In this document: positions 48,470-58,045 of the stretch, one piece after another
Numbering within the stretch: position 1 is the stretch's first letter
How the letters are laid out: each line of letters opens with the position of its first letter
Origin: Acidobacteriota bacterium
GTDB lineage: Bacteria; Acidobacteriota; Terriglobia; Terriglobales; Acidobacteriaceae
Length of the DNA: 64,000 nucleotides
Reading direction: 5' to 3'
NCBI GenBank assembly: GCA_021793405.1
Contig: JAJYSV010000004.1
Coordinates: 62,001 to 126,000 of the forward strand
Program-made: the position numbers and the translations under genes
Notes under the pieces: generated by a model
Database searches by the model: none
Told to the model about the DNA's origin: nothing
Seen by the model: the letters and a program-made list of their open reading frames with translations, nothing else

Positions 48470-49154
48470 AGGTTTGGATCTCCACGCCGTGCTGGTTGAT
48501 GGTAAGGAACGTGGCGCGCGCATCGACCCACGAGCCGGAGTTGTAGTACTCTACGCCGTCGCAGAGCAACGACAACGCGGCATGCGTGTGGCCGCAGAAC
48601 ACGCGCTCGCATTTACCAATGCGAGCATCATGGATCGCTCCCCTGGCAACTTTGTCGGAGAGCAGCAGCCAACGTGTGTTCAGGCGATCCAGAAAGCGCG
48701 AGAAACATTTGGTACGCGAATCCACTTTCTGGATTTCCAGAAAGATCCGCTCTCCCAAACGCCTGAGCCATCGATTCTTTTTGACGAAGCCATCGAACTG
48801 GTGCCCATGCATGGCCAGGTGACGTTTGCCTTCGTACTCCCACACATACCGCTCGTAGACGGGAACACCGACCAGGTGGGACATCAGGTTCGCGAGACCA
48901 GTATCATGATTGCCCTCCACCCAGACCACTTCGACCTGACGCTTCGGATTGGAAAGCTTGCGAATATAAGACAAAAACTTCCAGTGCTCGCTGGTGAGGC
49001 GGCGAAAATTGAGATCGGAAAAAATATCGCCCAGCAGCACCAGGCGCCGATAGCGATGCGACTGCAGCATGTCGAGCGCATCCTGCGCCCGGCTCAGTTC
49101 GGACCCAAGATGAATGTCCGACAAGATCAGCGTGTCGTACGGGTCGCCATTCAT
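48345..49154 (-). CDS. LpxH-like metallophosphoesterase
   Basis: This 269-aa calcineurin-type phosphoesterase has the five motifs: DIHLG (D-x-H), LLGDIFSD, WVEGNHDTG, MHGHQFDG and FCGHTHAAL. The pattern and size resemble UDP-2,3-diacylglucosamine pyrophosphohydrolases of lipid A synthesis (LpxH/YbbF group), which would fit the Gram-negative envelope, although related phosphoesterases act on other substrates. It precedes the glycosyltransferase fragment on the same strand with a 125-base overlap, so the two probably were one unit acting on lipids or LPS. Confidence 0.85.
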   Translation of the reverse strand: MNGDPYDTLILSDIHLGSELSRAQDALDMLQSHRYRRLVLLGDIFSDLNFRRLTSEHWKFLSYIRKLSNPKRQVEVVWVEGNHDTGLANLMSHLVGVPVYERYVWEYEGKRHLAMHGHQFDGFVKKNRWLRRLGERIFLEIQKVDSRTKCFSRFLDRLNTRWLLLSDKVARGAIHDARIGKCERVFCGHTHAALSLLCDGVEYYNSGSWVDARATFLTINQHGVEIQTYAGGTHYRHSSAEREPVVAEAADLFESAGLPALAGYQSVRC

Positions 49155-49302
49155 GCCCTAGTTATGCGGCATTTCTCAGCACTGTACGATGAGCGGCAGA
49201 TGAAAAATAGGTAAATCGTCACGGCAGTAACCGCGTTAGAGCGGTCGGATTTGTTTCCGCTGACGCTGCACCTTCCATTACACTTGTCACATCTAACTGC
49301 GT

Positions 49303-50340
49303 ATGGAATTTCGACAACTAGGACGATCAGGATTGAAGGTGCCGGCGCTTTGCTTCGGCACAGGAACATTTGGCGGGAAGAGCGAATTTTTCAAAGCGTG
49401 GGGCTCGACGGACGTGAAAGAGGCGACGCGTCTCGTCGACATTTGCCTGGAAGCCGGCGTAAACATGTTCGATACCGCGGACGTGTATTCGAAGGGGCTG
49501 TCCGAGGAAATACTGGGCCACGCCATCGCCGGACGACGCGACAAGGTGCTGGTGTCCACCAAGGCCACCTTCCCGATGGGTGATGGACCGAACGATCGTG
49601 GCTCGTCGCGGTACCATCTGATCCCGGCTTGCGAGGCGAGTCTGAAGCGCCTGGGAACGGACTACATCGACATCTATCACCTGCATGGCTTCGATGCGCT
49701 GGCACCCGTGGAAGAGACGCTTGACACTCTGAATACGCTGGTGCGCGATGGCAAGGTGCGGTACATTGCGTGCTCGAATTTCTCCGGCTGGCATTTGATG
49801 AAGTCGCTGGCTGTCTCGGAAAAGTACGGCTGGTCGCGCTACGTGGGGCACCAGGTGTACTACTCTCTGATTGGCCGCGATTATGAGCAGGAATTGATGC
49901 CGCTGGGCCTCGACCAAGGGGTGGGTGCCATCGTCTGGAGCCCGCTGGGATGGGGACGATTGACTGGGAGAATTCGCAGGGGACAGCCCCTGCCGGAAGT
50001 GAGCCGATTGCATAAGACATCGGAGCAGGGACCGCCGGTGGACAATGAATACTTGTACACGGTGGTGGATGCGCTCGACGCGATGGCCAGGGAGACAGGA
50101 AAGACGGTGCCCCAGATCGCACTGAACTGGCTGCTGCAGCGACCGACGGTTGCAACCGTGATTATGGGTGCCAGAAACGAGGAGCAGTTGCGGCAGAATC
50201 TGGCAGCGGCAGGCTGGAATCTGACGGCGGAGCAGGTCGCCAAATTGGATGCCGTTAGCAAGACTACGCCTCCGTATCCTTATTGGCATCAGAAGCAGTT
50301 CCGGGACAGGAACCCGTCTCCCGTGCCTGAATCGGACTAG
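49303..50340 (+). CDS. Aldo/keto reductase
   Basis: This 345-aa NADPH-dependent AKR has a (beta/alpha)8 barrel with the family catalytic residues: FDTADVYSKGLSEE (Asp/Tyr), STKATF (Lys), YIDIYHLHGFD (His) and the late cofactor loop GARNEEQL. It resembles AKR11/YajO-type enzymes. It lies alone between the metallophosphoesterase (divergent) and fabH (convergent). The substrate is unknown. Confidence 0.92.
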   Translation: MEFRQLGRSGLKVPALCFGTGTFGGKSEFFKAWGSTDVKEATRLVDICLEAGVNMFDTADVYSKGLSEEILGHAIAGRRDKVLVSTKATFPMGDGPNDRGSSRYHLIPACEASLKRLGTDYIDIYHLHGFDALAPVEETLDTLNTLVRDGKVRYIACSNFSGWHLMKSLAVSEKYGWSRYVGHQVYYSLIGRDYEQELMPLGLDQGVGAIVWSPLGWGRLTGRIRRGQPLPEVSRLHKTSEQGPPVDNEYLYTVVDALDAMARETGKTVPQIALNWLLQRPTVATVIMGARNEEQLRQNLAAAGWNLTAEQVAKLDAVSKTTPPYPYWHQKQFRDRNPSPVPESD

Positions 50341-50382
50341 TGGGCGCTGCGACTGGTGGTCGGCTGGCTGCGTTGCGAGACG

Positions 50383-51399
50383 TTAGATTTCCCAGCGCAG
50401 CAGGCAGGTCCCGACGGTATACCCGGCGCCGACAGATGCCAACAGAACCAAGTCGCCCTTGTGCAGCTTGTTCTCTTCTCTCGCCGTCTGCATAGCCAGT
50501 GGAATGGTTCCAGCGGTGGTGTTGCCGAAGCGATCGATGTTGATGATCACACGCTCCGGCGCGATCCCCAGCCGCTCCGCCGTGGATACGATAATGCGCT
50601 TATTGGCCTGATGCGGAATAAAGCAATCCAGATCGCTGCCATGAATGCCATTGCGGGCGAGCAGGGCCTCGGTCGCTTCCGACATTTTGCGAACCGCGAA
50701 TTTGTACACGGCCTGCCCATCCTGATGAACGACGTGCATATTCTTCGCGACGGTTTCCGCGGTCGGCGGATGCAGACTGCCCCCACCCGGCATATATAAC
50801 GAAGCCGCGCCGGAGCCATCGATTTCGTGCAGGAAATCGATCATCCCGACTTCGCCTTCTTCCGCCGGTTCCAGCAGAACGGCGCCCGCTCCATCGCCGA
50901 AGATAATGCAGGTCGAACGGTCCTTGTAATCAATGATCGACGACATGACATCCGCGCCAATTACCAGCACTTTCTTGTGCGCGCCCGATTCGATCAGCTT
51001 CGCTCCCACCTGGAGCGCATACACGAAGGCGCAGCACGCCGCGGACATATCAAAACCCCACGCGCCTTTCGCGCCCAGCTTGTCCTGCACCAGGCAGGCT
51101 GTCGCTGGAAATAGCATGTCAGGCGTCACGGTGGCGACGATGATGACTTCCACTTCGCTCGGTTCGATGCCACGCTCGGCGAGACAGATGCGGGCTGCCG
51201 CCACCGCTAAATCGCTGGTCGCAACGCCGGGATCGACTAGATGACGCTCGCGGATACCGGTTCGTTCCACGATCCACTGATCGTTGGTGTGGACCATCTT
51301 TTCAAGGTCGGCATTGGTGAGAAGCCGCGGAGGAACGTAGGTTCCGAGCGCGGTAATTTTTGCCCGGCACTGTGACCGGGGGCGAAGATCGAATTTCAA
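50383..51399 (-). CDS. fabH: Beta-ketoacyl-ACP synthase III
   Basis: FabH condenses acetyl-CoA (or branched acyl-CoA) with malonyl-ACP to start fatty acid synthesis. It has 338 aa with the Cys-His-Asn triad: Cys in DMSAACCAF (about residue 121), His in [10 protein letters not shown], Asn in [11 protein letters not shown]. The C-terminal [11 protein letters not shown] is typical. Branched starters would be consistent with the valine/leucine operon nearby, but specificity cannot be read from the sequence. The SRP RNA gene lies upstream on the same strand. Confidence 0.95.
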   Translation of the reverse strand: MKFDLRPRSQCRAKITALGTYVPPRLLTNADLEKMVHTNDQWIVERTGIRERHLVDPGVATSDLAVAAARICLAERGIEPSEVEVIIVATVTPDMLFPATACLVQDKLGAKGAWGFDMSAACCAFVYALQVGAKLIESGAHKKVLVIGADVMSSIIDYKDRSTCIIFGDGAGAVLLEPAEEGEVGMIDFLHEIDGSGAASLYMPGGGSLHPPTAETVAKNMHVVHQDGQAVYKFAVRKMSEATEALLARNGIHGSDLDCFIPHQANKRIIVSTAERLGIAPERVIINIDRFGNTTAGTIPLAMQTAREENKLHKGDLVLLASVGAGYTVGTCLLRWEI

Positions 51400-51483
51400 C
51401 GTGTTGGCCTCGAAAAAGTTCTGTGTTCCGCGTGGACGTGGAGGGTGTTTCCAGCAGGCTGGCAGTGCCGCGGCGATTCAAGC

Positions 51484-51578
51484 GCCGGGTAACCTACTGC
51501 GCACGCATGAGCCCGTTGCCGTTGCTTCCTTCCGGACCTGGCGGGGTTGGCGGGATTGCGTCGCGTAGGACCCGGCAC
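51484..51578 (-). ncRNA. ffs: Small bacterial SRP RNA (4.5S-type)
   Basis: Read on the minus strand, the sequence holds the universal SRP core, CCAGGTCCGGAAGGAAGCA, at about 51524-51542. The arms pair well: GCCGGGT with ACCCGGC, CCTAC with GTAGG, and ACGCA with TGCGT, giving one long hairpin of about 95 bases without an Alu domain, the normal small form. A TATCAT element at 51585-51590 would be its -10, starting the RNA at about 51578. This RNA binds Ffh and works with FtsY, encoded at 59.3 kb. Exact ends are approximate. Confidence 0.92.
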
Positions 51579-51643
51579 AGGTTGATGATATCACCGCGCG
51601 ATAGCTCTCCGGAGATGCCGGCCTTTTGCGCAGCGTTGGTAGA

Positions 51644-53170
51644 ATGAAAGGTGTGAAGAATCTTGAAATGAACGCGTCTTCTATCACTCCAGGCGACCGC
51701 GCCGTGCGTCCCAGGATCGGCTTCGTCAGCCTGGGCTGCCCGAAGAACCTCGTCGACAGCGAAGTGATGATGGGGATCTTGTCCGAGGCTGGAGCGACCA
51801 TGACTGCGGACGCGGCCACCGCGGATGTGCTGGTGGTGAACACCTGCTCGTTCATCGACAAGGCGAAGCAGGAATCGATCGATACCATCCTGGAAATGGC
51901 GCGGCACAAGACAGACGGCAAGGCCACGCGCCTGGTTGTCGCCGGCTGTATGGTCGAACGCTATCGGGACGAAATCCGGAAAAATATTCCGGAGGTGGAT
52001 GCCGTGGTCGGCACCGGCGAGCTGGAACAAATCCTCGCCGCAGCGGGTCTTGCTGCTCCGCCGACAGATTTCAGCCCCGCCTCCGCAGACTCGCCATTTC
52101 GTATATTGACCAGTGCCGAGGCGAACATCGCACATCGCGCGGAAGGCAATCACCGCGAGACGCAAGGACGATTTTCCCGCGAGAGCTGGGACGGCGCGAT
52201 CGCCAGCCTGCCGAATTATCTGTACAACGAGAACACGCCGCGACTTCGCGCCACAGCGCGCAGTTCCGCATATGTCAAAATCGCGGAAGGCTGCGACCAT
52301 CCTTGCGGTTTTTGCATTATTCCGCAGCTTCGCGGTAAATTCCGTTCGCGGAGATTTGAGTCGGTGGTTGCCGAAGTCGAGCGGCTAGTAGCCGAAGGCG
52401 TGCAGGAAATCACGTTGATCGGCCAGGACACCACCTGCTATGGCGAAGACTTTGGCATGAAAGACGGCCTGGCGCAGTTGCTCGATCGCCTGGCGCGCGT
52501 CGAAGGTCTGCGTTGGCTGCGTTTTTTGTACGCTTACCCCAACAAGGTGACGCCGGCGCTGTTCGATACCATGGCCCGGCACGAGAATATCTGCAAATAC
52601 CTCGACGTGCCGCTGCAGCACGCGGCGCCCAATGTTCTGAAGCGCATGAAGCGCGGCGGCGGGGCGGACATCTTCCTGAAAATGATTGAGCGGGCTCGGG
52701 CGATCATGCCAGGAATAACGCTGCGCACTTCCTTCATTGCCGGCTTTCCAGGAGAAACGGATGCCGACTTTGAATTGCTGATGGATTTTATTCGCGAAGC
52801 GCGCTTCGACTGGATGGGGGTCTTTGAGTATTCCGATGAAGAAGGTTCGGCCGCTCATGCGCTTGGCGAAAAAGTTCCCCGGCGAACCATCGCGGTCCGG
52901 CAGCGCAAACTGATGCGAGCCCAATTGCAGATCAGCCGTGAAGCGCGTGCCGGACAGGTAGGCCGCAGCTGGGACGTACTGGTGGAAGGTGAAAGCGGGG
53001 AAACGCCGCTGTTGTGGCAGGGGCGGGCCGCCATGCATGCTCCGGAAATTGACGGAAAAATTCTGATCAACGACTTTGGACCCTACGAGGCTTTGCAACC
53101 AGGAGGCTTCCATCGCTGTGAAATTACTGACGCCCACGATTATGATCTGGTCGCTCGCATCGTGGCGTAA
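51644..53170 (+). CDS. rimO: Ribosomal protein S12 methylthiotransferase
   Basis: RimO is a radical-SAM enzyme that methylthiolates Asp88 of S12. It has 508 aa from ATG 51644 (500 aa if ATG 51668 is used). The N-terminal UPF0004 domain reads RIGFVSLGCPKNLVDSE and holds its own cluster Cys (CPK, NTCSF, GCM). The radical SAM motif C217-x3-C221-x2-C224 is in CDHPCGFC, followed by PQLRGKFRSR. A C-terminal TRAM domain completes it. A segment of roughly 50 residues between the first two domains is longer than in E. coli RimO. Confidence 0.95.
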   Translation: MKGVKNLEMNASSITPGDRAVRPRIGFVSLGCPKNLVDSEVMMGILSEAGATMTADAATADVLVVNTCSFIDKAKQESIDTILEMARHKTDGKATRLVVAGCMVERYRDEIRKNIPEVDAVVGTGELEQILAAAGLAAPPTDFSPASADSPFRILTSAEANIAHRAEGNHRETQGRFSRESWDGAIASLPNYLYNENTPRLRATARSSAYVKIAEGCDHPCGFCIIPQLRGKFRSRRFESVVAEVERLVAEGVQEITLIGQDTTCYGEDFGMKDGLAQLLDRLARVEGLRWLRFLYAYPNKVTPALFDTMARHENICKYLDVPLQHAAPNVLKRMKRGGGADIFLKMIERARAIMPGITLRTSFIAGFPGETDADFELLMDFIREARFDWMGVFEYSDEEGSAAHALGEKVPRRTIAVRQRKLMRAQLQISREARAGQVGRSWDVLVEGESGETPLLWQGRAAMHAPEIDGKILINDFGPYEALQPGGFHRCEITDAHDYDLVARIVA

Positions 53171-53245
53171 AAGTTTCACTGCGCTTCGAGATAAACAAGA
53201 TGACCATTGATCTGTAACTTATACCCTTAAATTGTGAGACTCTCT

Positions 53246-53479
53246 ATGGCAAAAGAGAAAAGTACGAATCCAACCGCTCTCCGGTGTCCTACCTGCCGCA
53301 CGCTGGTGCTGCGAGACGATGATAATTTTCCATTTTGCAGCGACCGCTGCAGGATCATTGACCTGGGCAAGTGGGCCAGCGGCGCTTATCGCATTTCTTC
53401 TCCGATCCTCGACCCGGAAGTGCTGGAGGGTCTGGACGACATGCACCGCAGTGGACATAGCTCCGGCGATGACGAATAA
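53246..53479 (+). CDS. yacG: DNA gyrase inhibitor YacG, zinc ribbon
   Basis: YacG is a small zinc protein that binds GyrB. The 77-aa protein has the CPTC...CSDRC four-Cys zinc site and the hallmark RCRIIDLGKWASGAYRI. ATG 53246 is used; an upstream GTG at 53234 would add four residues. Its stop is directly followed by the pgpA start (TAAATG), so the two are co-translated. Confidence 0.9.
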   Translation: MAKEKSTNPTALRCPTCRTLVLRDDDNFPFCSDRCRIIDLGKWASGAYRISSPILDPEVLEGLDDMHRSGHSSGDDE

Positions 53480-53974
53480 ATGACGAAGCGGCGAACCGGC
53501 TGGGCCTGGGTGCTGGCGACTTTTTTCGGTACGGGATTCCTGCACCCAGGCCCGGGTACGTGGGGTTCCGCGGCTGGACTTCTGTTGTGGCTAGCGGCTG
53601 CTCATTGGGCGCATCCTTCCCCCATCCATCTTGCCGCCGGAACCGCCATCGCAGCCTTGATTGCAGTCCTGGGAGGCATTCCGGCCTCCGGCATCGTCGC
53701 GCGCGAGGCCGGCACCGACGATCCGCAGTTTGTAGTTCTGGATGAAGTCGCTGGCCAGTGGATTGCGCTGATTGCGGCCACCACTCGGCCGTGGAGTTGG
53801 TTGCTGGCGTTTCTGTTGTTCCGTGTTTTCGATATCCTGAAGCCAACTCCAGCCCGCCAGTTTGACAGGATGCATAGCGGGTTCGGCATCATGATGGATG
53901 ACGTAGCCGCGGGAATGTATGCCCTGATCCTCGTATGGCTGGTTCGACTTTTTTCGATGGGCTGGCGGTTCTAG
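53480..53974 (+). CDS. pgpA: Phosphatidylglycerophosphatase A
   Basis: PgpA dephosphorylates phosphatidylglycerol phosphate in the inner membrane. It has 164 aa with about four hydrophobic segments. Family motifs are present: FFGTGFLHPGPGTWGS, DPQFVVLDEVAGQW with its acidic pair, and FRVFDILKPTPARQFDRMHSG with GIMMDDVAAG. With plsY and gpsA downstream it contributes to a phospholipid gene group. Confidence 0.93.
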   Translation: MTKRRTGWAWVLATFFGTGFLHPGPGTWGSAAGLLLWLAAAHWAHPSPIHLAAGTAIAALIAVLGGIPASGIVAREAGTDDPQFVVLDEVAGQWIALIAATTRPWSWLLAFLLFRVFDILKPTPARQFDRMHSGFGIMMDDVAAGMYALILVWLVRLFSMGWRF

Positions 53975-53988
53975 AGCGCGGGAGCGCG

Positions 53989-55032
53989 ATGGAAATGAAA
54001 TTTGGAATTCACTCGACTGAAAGTACGCCGCAAATTACGTCCATCACCCCGCTGGCGGCGTTACCAGGCGGCGAAGTGGAAGTGCATGGACACAGGCTGG
54101 CAACGGACGCGCTTCGCCAGCCGACCGCCACCATTGGAGAGCAGCCGTCTTCTGTCACCATGAGCCGTGCTTCCAAGGTTCTGCTGCATGTCCCCGACGG
54201 AGCCATTTCCGGCAATGTCCAGGTGCGCGTGGACGGACATACCAGCAATGCCATGCCGCTGTCGGTGGGAGTCGCGGTTGCGGACAGCATGGACCCGGTG
54301 GCCAATCCCGCCGTGGATCCCGAGAGCAATATTTACGTCCCATTTTCCGGCCCACGCGGCCAGCAAACTCCGACATCAGTCTTTCAGGTCGATGCCGAAT
54401 ACCAGGTGCGCCCGTTTGTCACAGGGATTATGAACGCTACGGGCGTGGCGCTGGATGGCGATGGAAATTTATACGTCTCCTCGCGCCACGAAGGAACGGT
54501 CTACCGCGTGACTCCGAGCGGGGCGAAGTCCGTCTTTGCCGAAGGCATGGGAGTCGCCACAGGCCTGGCCTTCGATCGGGACGGATTTCTGTATGTGGGC
54601 GACCGCAGCGGAACGATTTTCAAGATTGCGCAAAACCGCCAGGTCTTCGTTTTCGCCACTCTGGAACCGAGCGTCTCCGCCTATCATTTGGCCTTTAACG
54701 ACAACGGAACCCTGATGGTAAGCGGGCCGACCACGTCGGCAAATGAGTCGATCCACGCCATCGAGCCGAATGGAGAGATTTCCAACTTTTACACCGGGCT
54801 GGGGCGTCCGCAGGGCATGGCATTCGATGTTGACGGCAACCTTTACGTGGCTGCGTCGCTGCATGGCCGCCGCGGCGTGGTAAAAATCAATCCCAAACGC
54901 GAAGCATCGCTGGTCATCTCCGGATCTGGAATTGTCGGTCTGGCATTCCTCCCGGAAGGCGATGCCGCCGTGGTCACGCGCGATACCGTATATCATGTGG
55001 GATTAGACATCCTCGGACGCTTGCTGCACTAG
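53989..55032 (+). CDS. IPT/TIG plus NHL/SMP-30-like beta-propeller protein
   Basis: This 347-aa protein has an N-terminal IPT/TIG Ig-like domain (about residues 13-95, ITPLAALPGGEVEVHGHRL) and then a propeller of NHL/gluconolactonase-like blades with repeated motifs (GVALDGDGNLYVSSR, GLAFDRDGFLYVGDR, GMAFDVDGNLYVAAS). No clear signal peptide is seen from ATG 53989. Such proteins are common in acidobacteria with unknown roles, probably binding or scaffold functions. Confidence 0.8.
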   Translation: MEMKFGIHSTESTPQITSITPLAALPGGEVEVHGHRLATDALRQPTATIGEQPSSVTMSRASKVLLHVPDGAISGNVQVRVDGHTSNAMPLSVGVAVADSMDPVANPAVDPESNIYVPFSGPRGQQTPTSVFQVDAEYQVRPFVTGIMNATGVALDGDGNLYVSSRHEGTVYRVTPSGAKSVFAEGMGVATGLAFDRDGFLYVGDRSGTIFKIAQNRQVFVFATLEPSVSAYHLAFNDNGTLMVSGPTTSANESIHAIEPNGEISNFYTGLGRPQGMAFDVDGNLYVAASLHGRRGVVKINPKREASLVISGSGIVGLAFLPEGDAAVVTRDTVYHVGLDILGRLLH

Positions 55033-55088
55033 ATCCTGTTACGGGCGCATGTCGATTTGGCATCCGCTCTGGTTCTCACTTCGCCCAC

Positions 55089-56333
55089 ATGCTCGCAGAA
55101 ATCATCGCCGTCGGCTCGGAGCTTCTCACCCCTTTCCGTCAGGACACGAACTCGCTGTTCGCTACGGAGCAATTCAATTCTCTCGGCGTCACGGTGGTCT
55201 TTAAGACCATCGTCGGAGACAGAAGACCGCATCTGGCGCAAGCGGTTTCTCACGCTCTGAGCCGCGCCGATATCGTGTGTGTCATGGGCGGCCTTGGCCC
55301 AACGGAAGATGACATTACGCGTGAAGCGGTCGCGGAAGCCCTGGGAGTGCGGCTGCGCCGCAATGGCGATCTGCTGGCCGCGCTCTACAAGCGGTTCGCG
55401 GAGCGACGCGCCAGCATGCCCGGCAACAATTCCAAACAAGCGGACCTGATCGACGGCGCGGAGATTTTGCCGAATGCCAACGGGACCGCGCCAGGTCAGT
55501 GGCTGGACACCGTAGTTGGCGAATACCGCAAGATCGTCATCCTGCTTCCAGGGCCCCCCATGGAATTGAAAGCGATGTTTACCGCCGAGTGTTTACCGCG
55601 TCTGCAAGCAGCGCTGCCGCCCCGCCACATTGCACGACGCGTGCTCAAGATGGCAATGCTGCCCGAGTCCGAGGTGGATGCGCGCCTGGCTCCCATCTAT
55701 ACGCGGTTCAATGATGTGGAGACGACGATTCTTGCGCACGCCGGCGAAGTACAGCTGCACTTGCAATGTACCAAGGCAATCCTTGAAGTTGCGCAGGGGC
55801 GCGTTAACGAACTGGCCAGCCGTGTTGAAGAGGAAATGGAAGACGTCATCTTCTCTTCCAACGGCGAATCGCTGGAACAGATTGTTCTCTACTACCTGGA
55901 GATTCGCGGAGCAACCGTTGCGGTTGCGGAGAGCTGCACGGGAGGATTGCTGGCTCAGCGGATGACCAGCATCAGCGGCAGTTCCCGCTCCTTTCTGGGC
56001 GGAGCGGTAGTGTATACCGACGATCTGAAGGTTCAATTCGCCGACGTGCCGGAAGATTTGATCGAAGAAAAGGGCGCGGTCAGCCGCGAGGTTGCCGAAG
56101 CTCTGGCCCATGGGATACGACGCCGGGCACAGTCCACGATTGGAGTGGGCATCACCGGCATCGCCGGGCCGACGGGAGGTAGCGAGGCCAAGCCGGTTGG
56201 CCTGGTCTACATCGCCCTCGACGACGGAAAAGAGATCAATGTATGTGAACGGAAATTTCGCGGAGATCGCGAACGGGTGCGCTGGCTGGCCAGCCAGCAG
56301 GCGCTCGACATGATCCGCCGTAAGTTCATGTAA
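55089..56333 (+). CDS. cinA: CinA-like protein (competence/damage inducible, NMN amidohydrolase)
   Basis: This 414-aa protein has the CinA two-domain layout: an N-terminal MoCF/COG1058 domain (AEIIAVGSELLTPF, GGLGPTEDDITREA, LLPGPPMELKAMF) and a C-terminal PncC-type nicotinamide-nucleotide amidase domain (VAVAESCTGGLLAQRM, GGAVVYTDDLK, GVGITGIAGPTGGSEAKPVG). The family recycles NMN and pyridine nucleotide by-products. plsY follows 60 bases downstream. Confidence 0.93.
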   Translation: MLAEIIAVGSELLTPFRQDTNSLFATEQFNSLGVTVVFKTIVGDRRPHLAQAVSHALSRADIVCVMGGLGPTEDDITREAVAEALGVRLRRNGDLLAALYKRFAERRASMPGNNSKQADLIDGAEILPNANGTAPGQWLDTVVGEYRKIVILLPGPPMELKAMFTAECLPRLQAALPPRHIARRVLKMAMLPESEVDARLAPIYTRFNDVETTILAHAGEVQLHLQCTKAILEVAQGRVNELASRVEEEMEDVIFSSNGESLEQIVLYYLEIRGATVAVAESCTGGLLAQRMTSISGSSRSFLGGAVVYTDDLKVQFADVPEDLIEEKGAVSREVAEALAHGIRRRAQSTIGVGITGIAGPTGGSEAKPVGLVYIALDDGKEINVCERKFRGDRERVRWLASQQALDMIRRKFM

Positions 56334-56386
56334 TCCACGCTGGAAGTTCAACTCAAATACAACACGCCGCTGCTACACTCGAACAG

Positions 56387-56402
56387 TACTGTCATGACAG
56401 TA
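56387..56402. promoter_or_regulatory. Palindrome covering the plsY start codon
   Basis: TACTGTCATGACAGTA is a perfect 16-bp palindrome that includes the plsY ATG (56394); a second dyad, ACAGTACTGT, overlaps its left half, giving three alternating ACAGTA/TACTGT half-sites. It could be an operator or an RNA hairpin that hides the start codon. Confidence 0.35.
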
Positions 56403-57032
56403 GACTTGATAGCAGCAGCGATCGCGTACTTTCTTGGCTCGATTCCATTTGGCTACCTGCTGGTTCGGATGTTCCGTAAGGAGGACATCCGCCAGACTGG
56501 CAGCGGAAACATCGGGGCGACGAATGTTCTGCGTTCCGGCTCCCGATGGTTGGGCATTCTCACGCTCGCACTCGACTTGGGCAAAGGATTTCTGGCGGTC
56601 GAAATTGCGCGCCATCTGACGACCGGCCATCACGCCATCCAAGCCGCCTCCATCGCCACTTTATTCGCGGTAATCGGCCATGTATTTCCCGTGTGGCTTC
56701 ACGGCAAAGGCGGCAAAGGAGTGGCCACGGCGCTGGGAGTGTTTCTGGCCCTGGCCCCTCTGGCCGCCGTCTCCTCGGTCGCCGTTTTCATCATCATCAC
56801 AGCGATGACGCGGTATGTCTCGCTGGCTTCCATTCTTGCTGCTGCGTCGTTCCCTGTCTGGGTCTGGCTGACTCAGCGATTTTTGCATGTCCACTACGGC
56901 TACGGGCCAATCTTTGTTGTCAGCACGATCCTTGTGCCAGCCATTATTCTCATCAAACACCGGAAGAACATCGACCGATTGCTGCATGGAACGGAATATC
57001 GATTTGGCGGCAAGGAAAGTAAAGCCGCATGA
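56394..57032 (+). CDS. plsY: Acyl-phosphate:glycerol-3-phosphate acyltransferase
   Basis: PlsY adds the first acyl chain to glycerol 3-phosphate, using acyl-phosphate. It has 212 aa with about six membrane segments and the three PlsY motifs: SIPFGYLLVRMF and the TGSGNIGATNVLR loop, HVFPVWLHGKGGKGVAT, and the later basic region. It overlaps gpsA by four bases (ATGA), coupling glycerol 3-phosphate supply with its use. Confidence 0.95.
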   Translation: MTVDLIAAAIAYFLGSIPFGYLLVRMFRKEDIRQTGSGNIGATNVLRSGSRWLGILTLALDLGKGFLAVEIARHLTTGHHAIQAASIATLFAVIGHVFPVWLHGKGGKGVATALGVFLALAPLAAVSSVAVFIIITAMTRYVSLASILAAASFPVWVWLTQRFLHVHYGYGPIFVVSTILVPAIILIKHRKNIDRLLHGTEYRFGGKESKAA

Positions 57033-58045
57033 GCCGTATTGCCGTCGTCGGAGCTGGATCGTGGGGAACAGCTCTCTCACTGGTTCTGGCGCGGCGAGGC
57101 GGCCACACGATCACCCTTTGGTCCCATACCCGTTTGGTCGCCGAGGCGATTGAACAGACGCGTGAAAATACCATCTACCTGCCTGGCCTTCTCATTCCGG
57201 AAACTGTCCGCGTCACAACCTATCTGGAAGAAGCGGTGGGCTCCGCGGAAATTTTGATCCTGGCGATCCCCGCGGAGCATTTGCGCAGTATCTGCCGCCT
57301 GATGGCTCCCCTGCTCAGCCGCGATCAACTGATCGTCAACGCGACCAAGGGAATCGAAGATGGCACCTTCCTGCGCATGACCCAGGTGATGGCAGAAGTA
57401 CTGGCGGGACAAGCTTTGGAGCTGCCCTGCGGGGTTCTCAGCGGCCCTTCCTTCGCCCAGGAAGTGGGCGCGGGCAGTCCGACTGCCATCACTATTGCGT
57501 CCTGCGATCCCTCTCTCGCCACACGCGTGCAGGAGGAATTTGCAGGCCCGACACTGCGCCTGTATACCAACGATGACGTCGTGGGAGTCGAGCTGGGCGG
57601 AGCGCTGAAGAACGTGATTGCCATCGCCGCTGGTGCGACGTATGGGCTGGGGTTGGGCCATAATAGCGTGGCCGCGCTGATCACTCGCGGGATCGCGGAA
57701 ATTACGCGCCTGGCCGTCGCCTGCGGCGGCCGCCGCGAAACCCTCGCTGGACTCTCGGGACTCGGCGATCTGGTCCTCACCTGCACCGGGGTATTGTCCC
57801 GCAATCGACATGTCGGACTGGAACTGGGCAGCGGCCGCCGTCTCCCGGACATTCTTGCGGACATGCATGGCAAGGTGGCCGAAGGCGTCCGCACCACCGA
57901 TGCGGCGCTCGGTCTCGCCCGCGGGATGGGCGTCGAAATGCCCATTACGGAGCAAGTGGCCGCAGTTCTCCACGAGCGAATTTCGGCAAAGGACGCGATG
58001 CGGGAACTCATGTCTCGACCTGGACGAGATGAATTGTCTCTCTGA
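57029..58045 (+). CDS. gpsA: Glycerol-3-phosphate dehydrogenase [NAD(P)+]
   Basis: GpsA makes glycerol 3-phosphate from dihydroxyacetone phosphate for phospholipid synthesis. It has 338 aa. Motifs: the N-terminal VVGAGSWGTALSLVLARRG cofactor loop, ATKGIE, LSGPSFAQEV, the catalytic GGALKNVIAIAAGATYGLGLGHNS region and GLGDLVLTCT with SRNRHVG. The start overlaps plsY, so both are translated together. Confidence 0.96.
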   Translation: MSRIAVVGAGSWGTALSLVLARRGGHTITLWSHTRLVAEAIEQTRENTIYLPGLLIPETVRVTTYLEEAVGSAEILILAIPAEHLRSICRLMAPLLSRDQLIVNATKGIEDGTFLRMTQVMAEVLAGQALELPCGVLSGPSFAQEVGAGSPTAITIASCDPSLATRVQEEFAGPTLRLYTNDDVVGVELGGALKNVIAIAAGATYGLGLGHNSVAALITRGIAEITRLAVACGGRRETLAGLSGLGDLVLTCTGVLSRNRHVGLELGSGRRLPDILADMHGKVAEGVRTTDAALGLARGMGVEMPITEQVAAVLHERISAKDAMRELMSRPGRDELSL

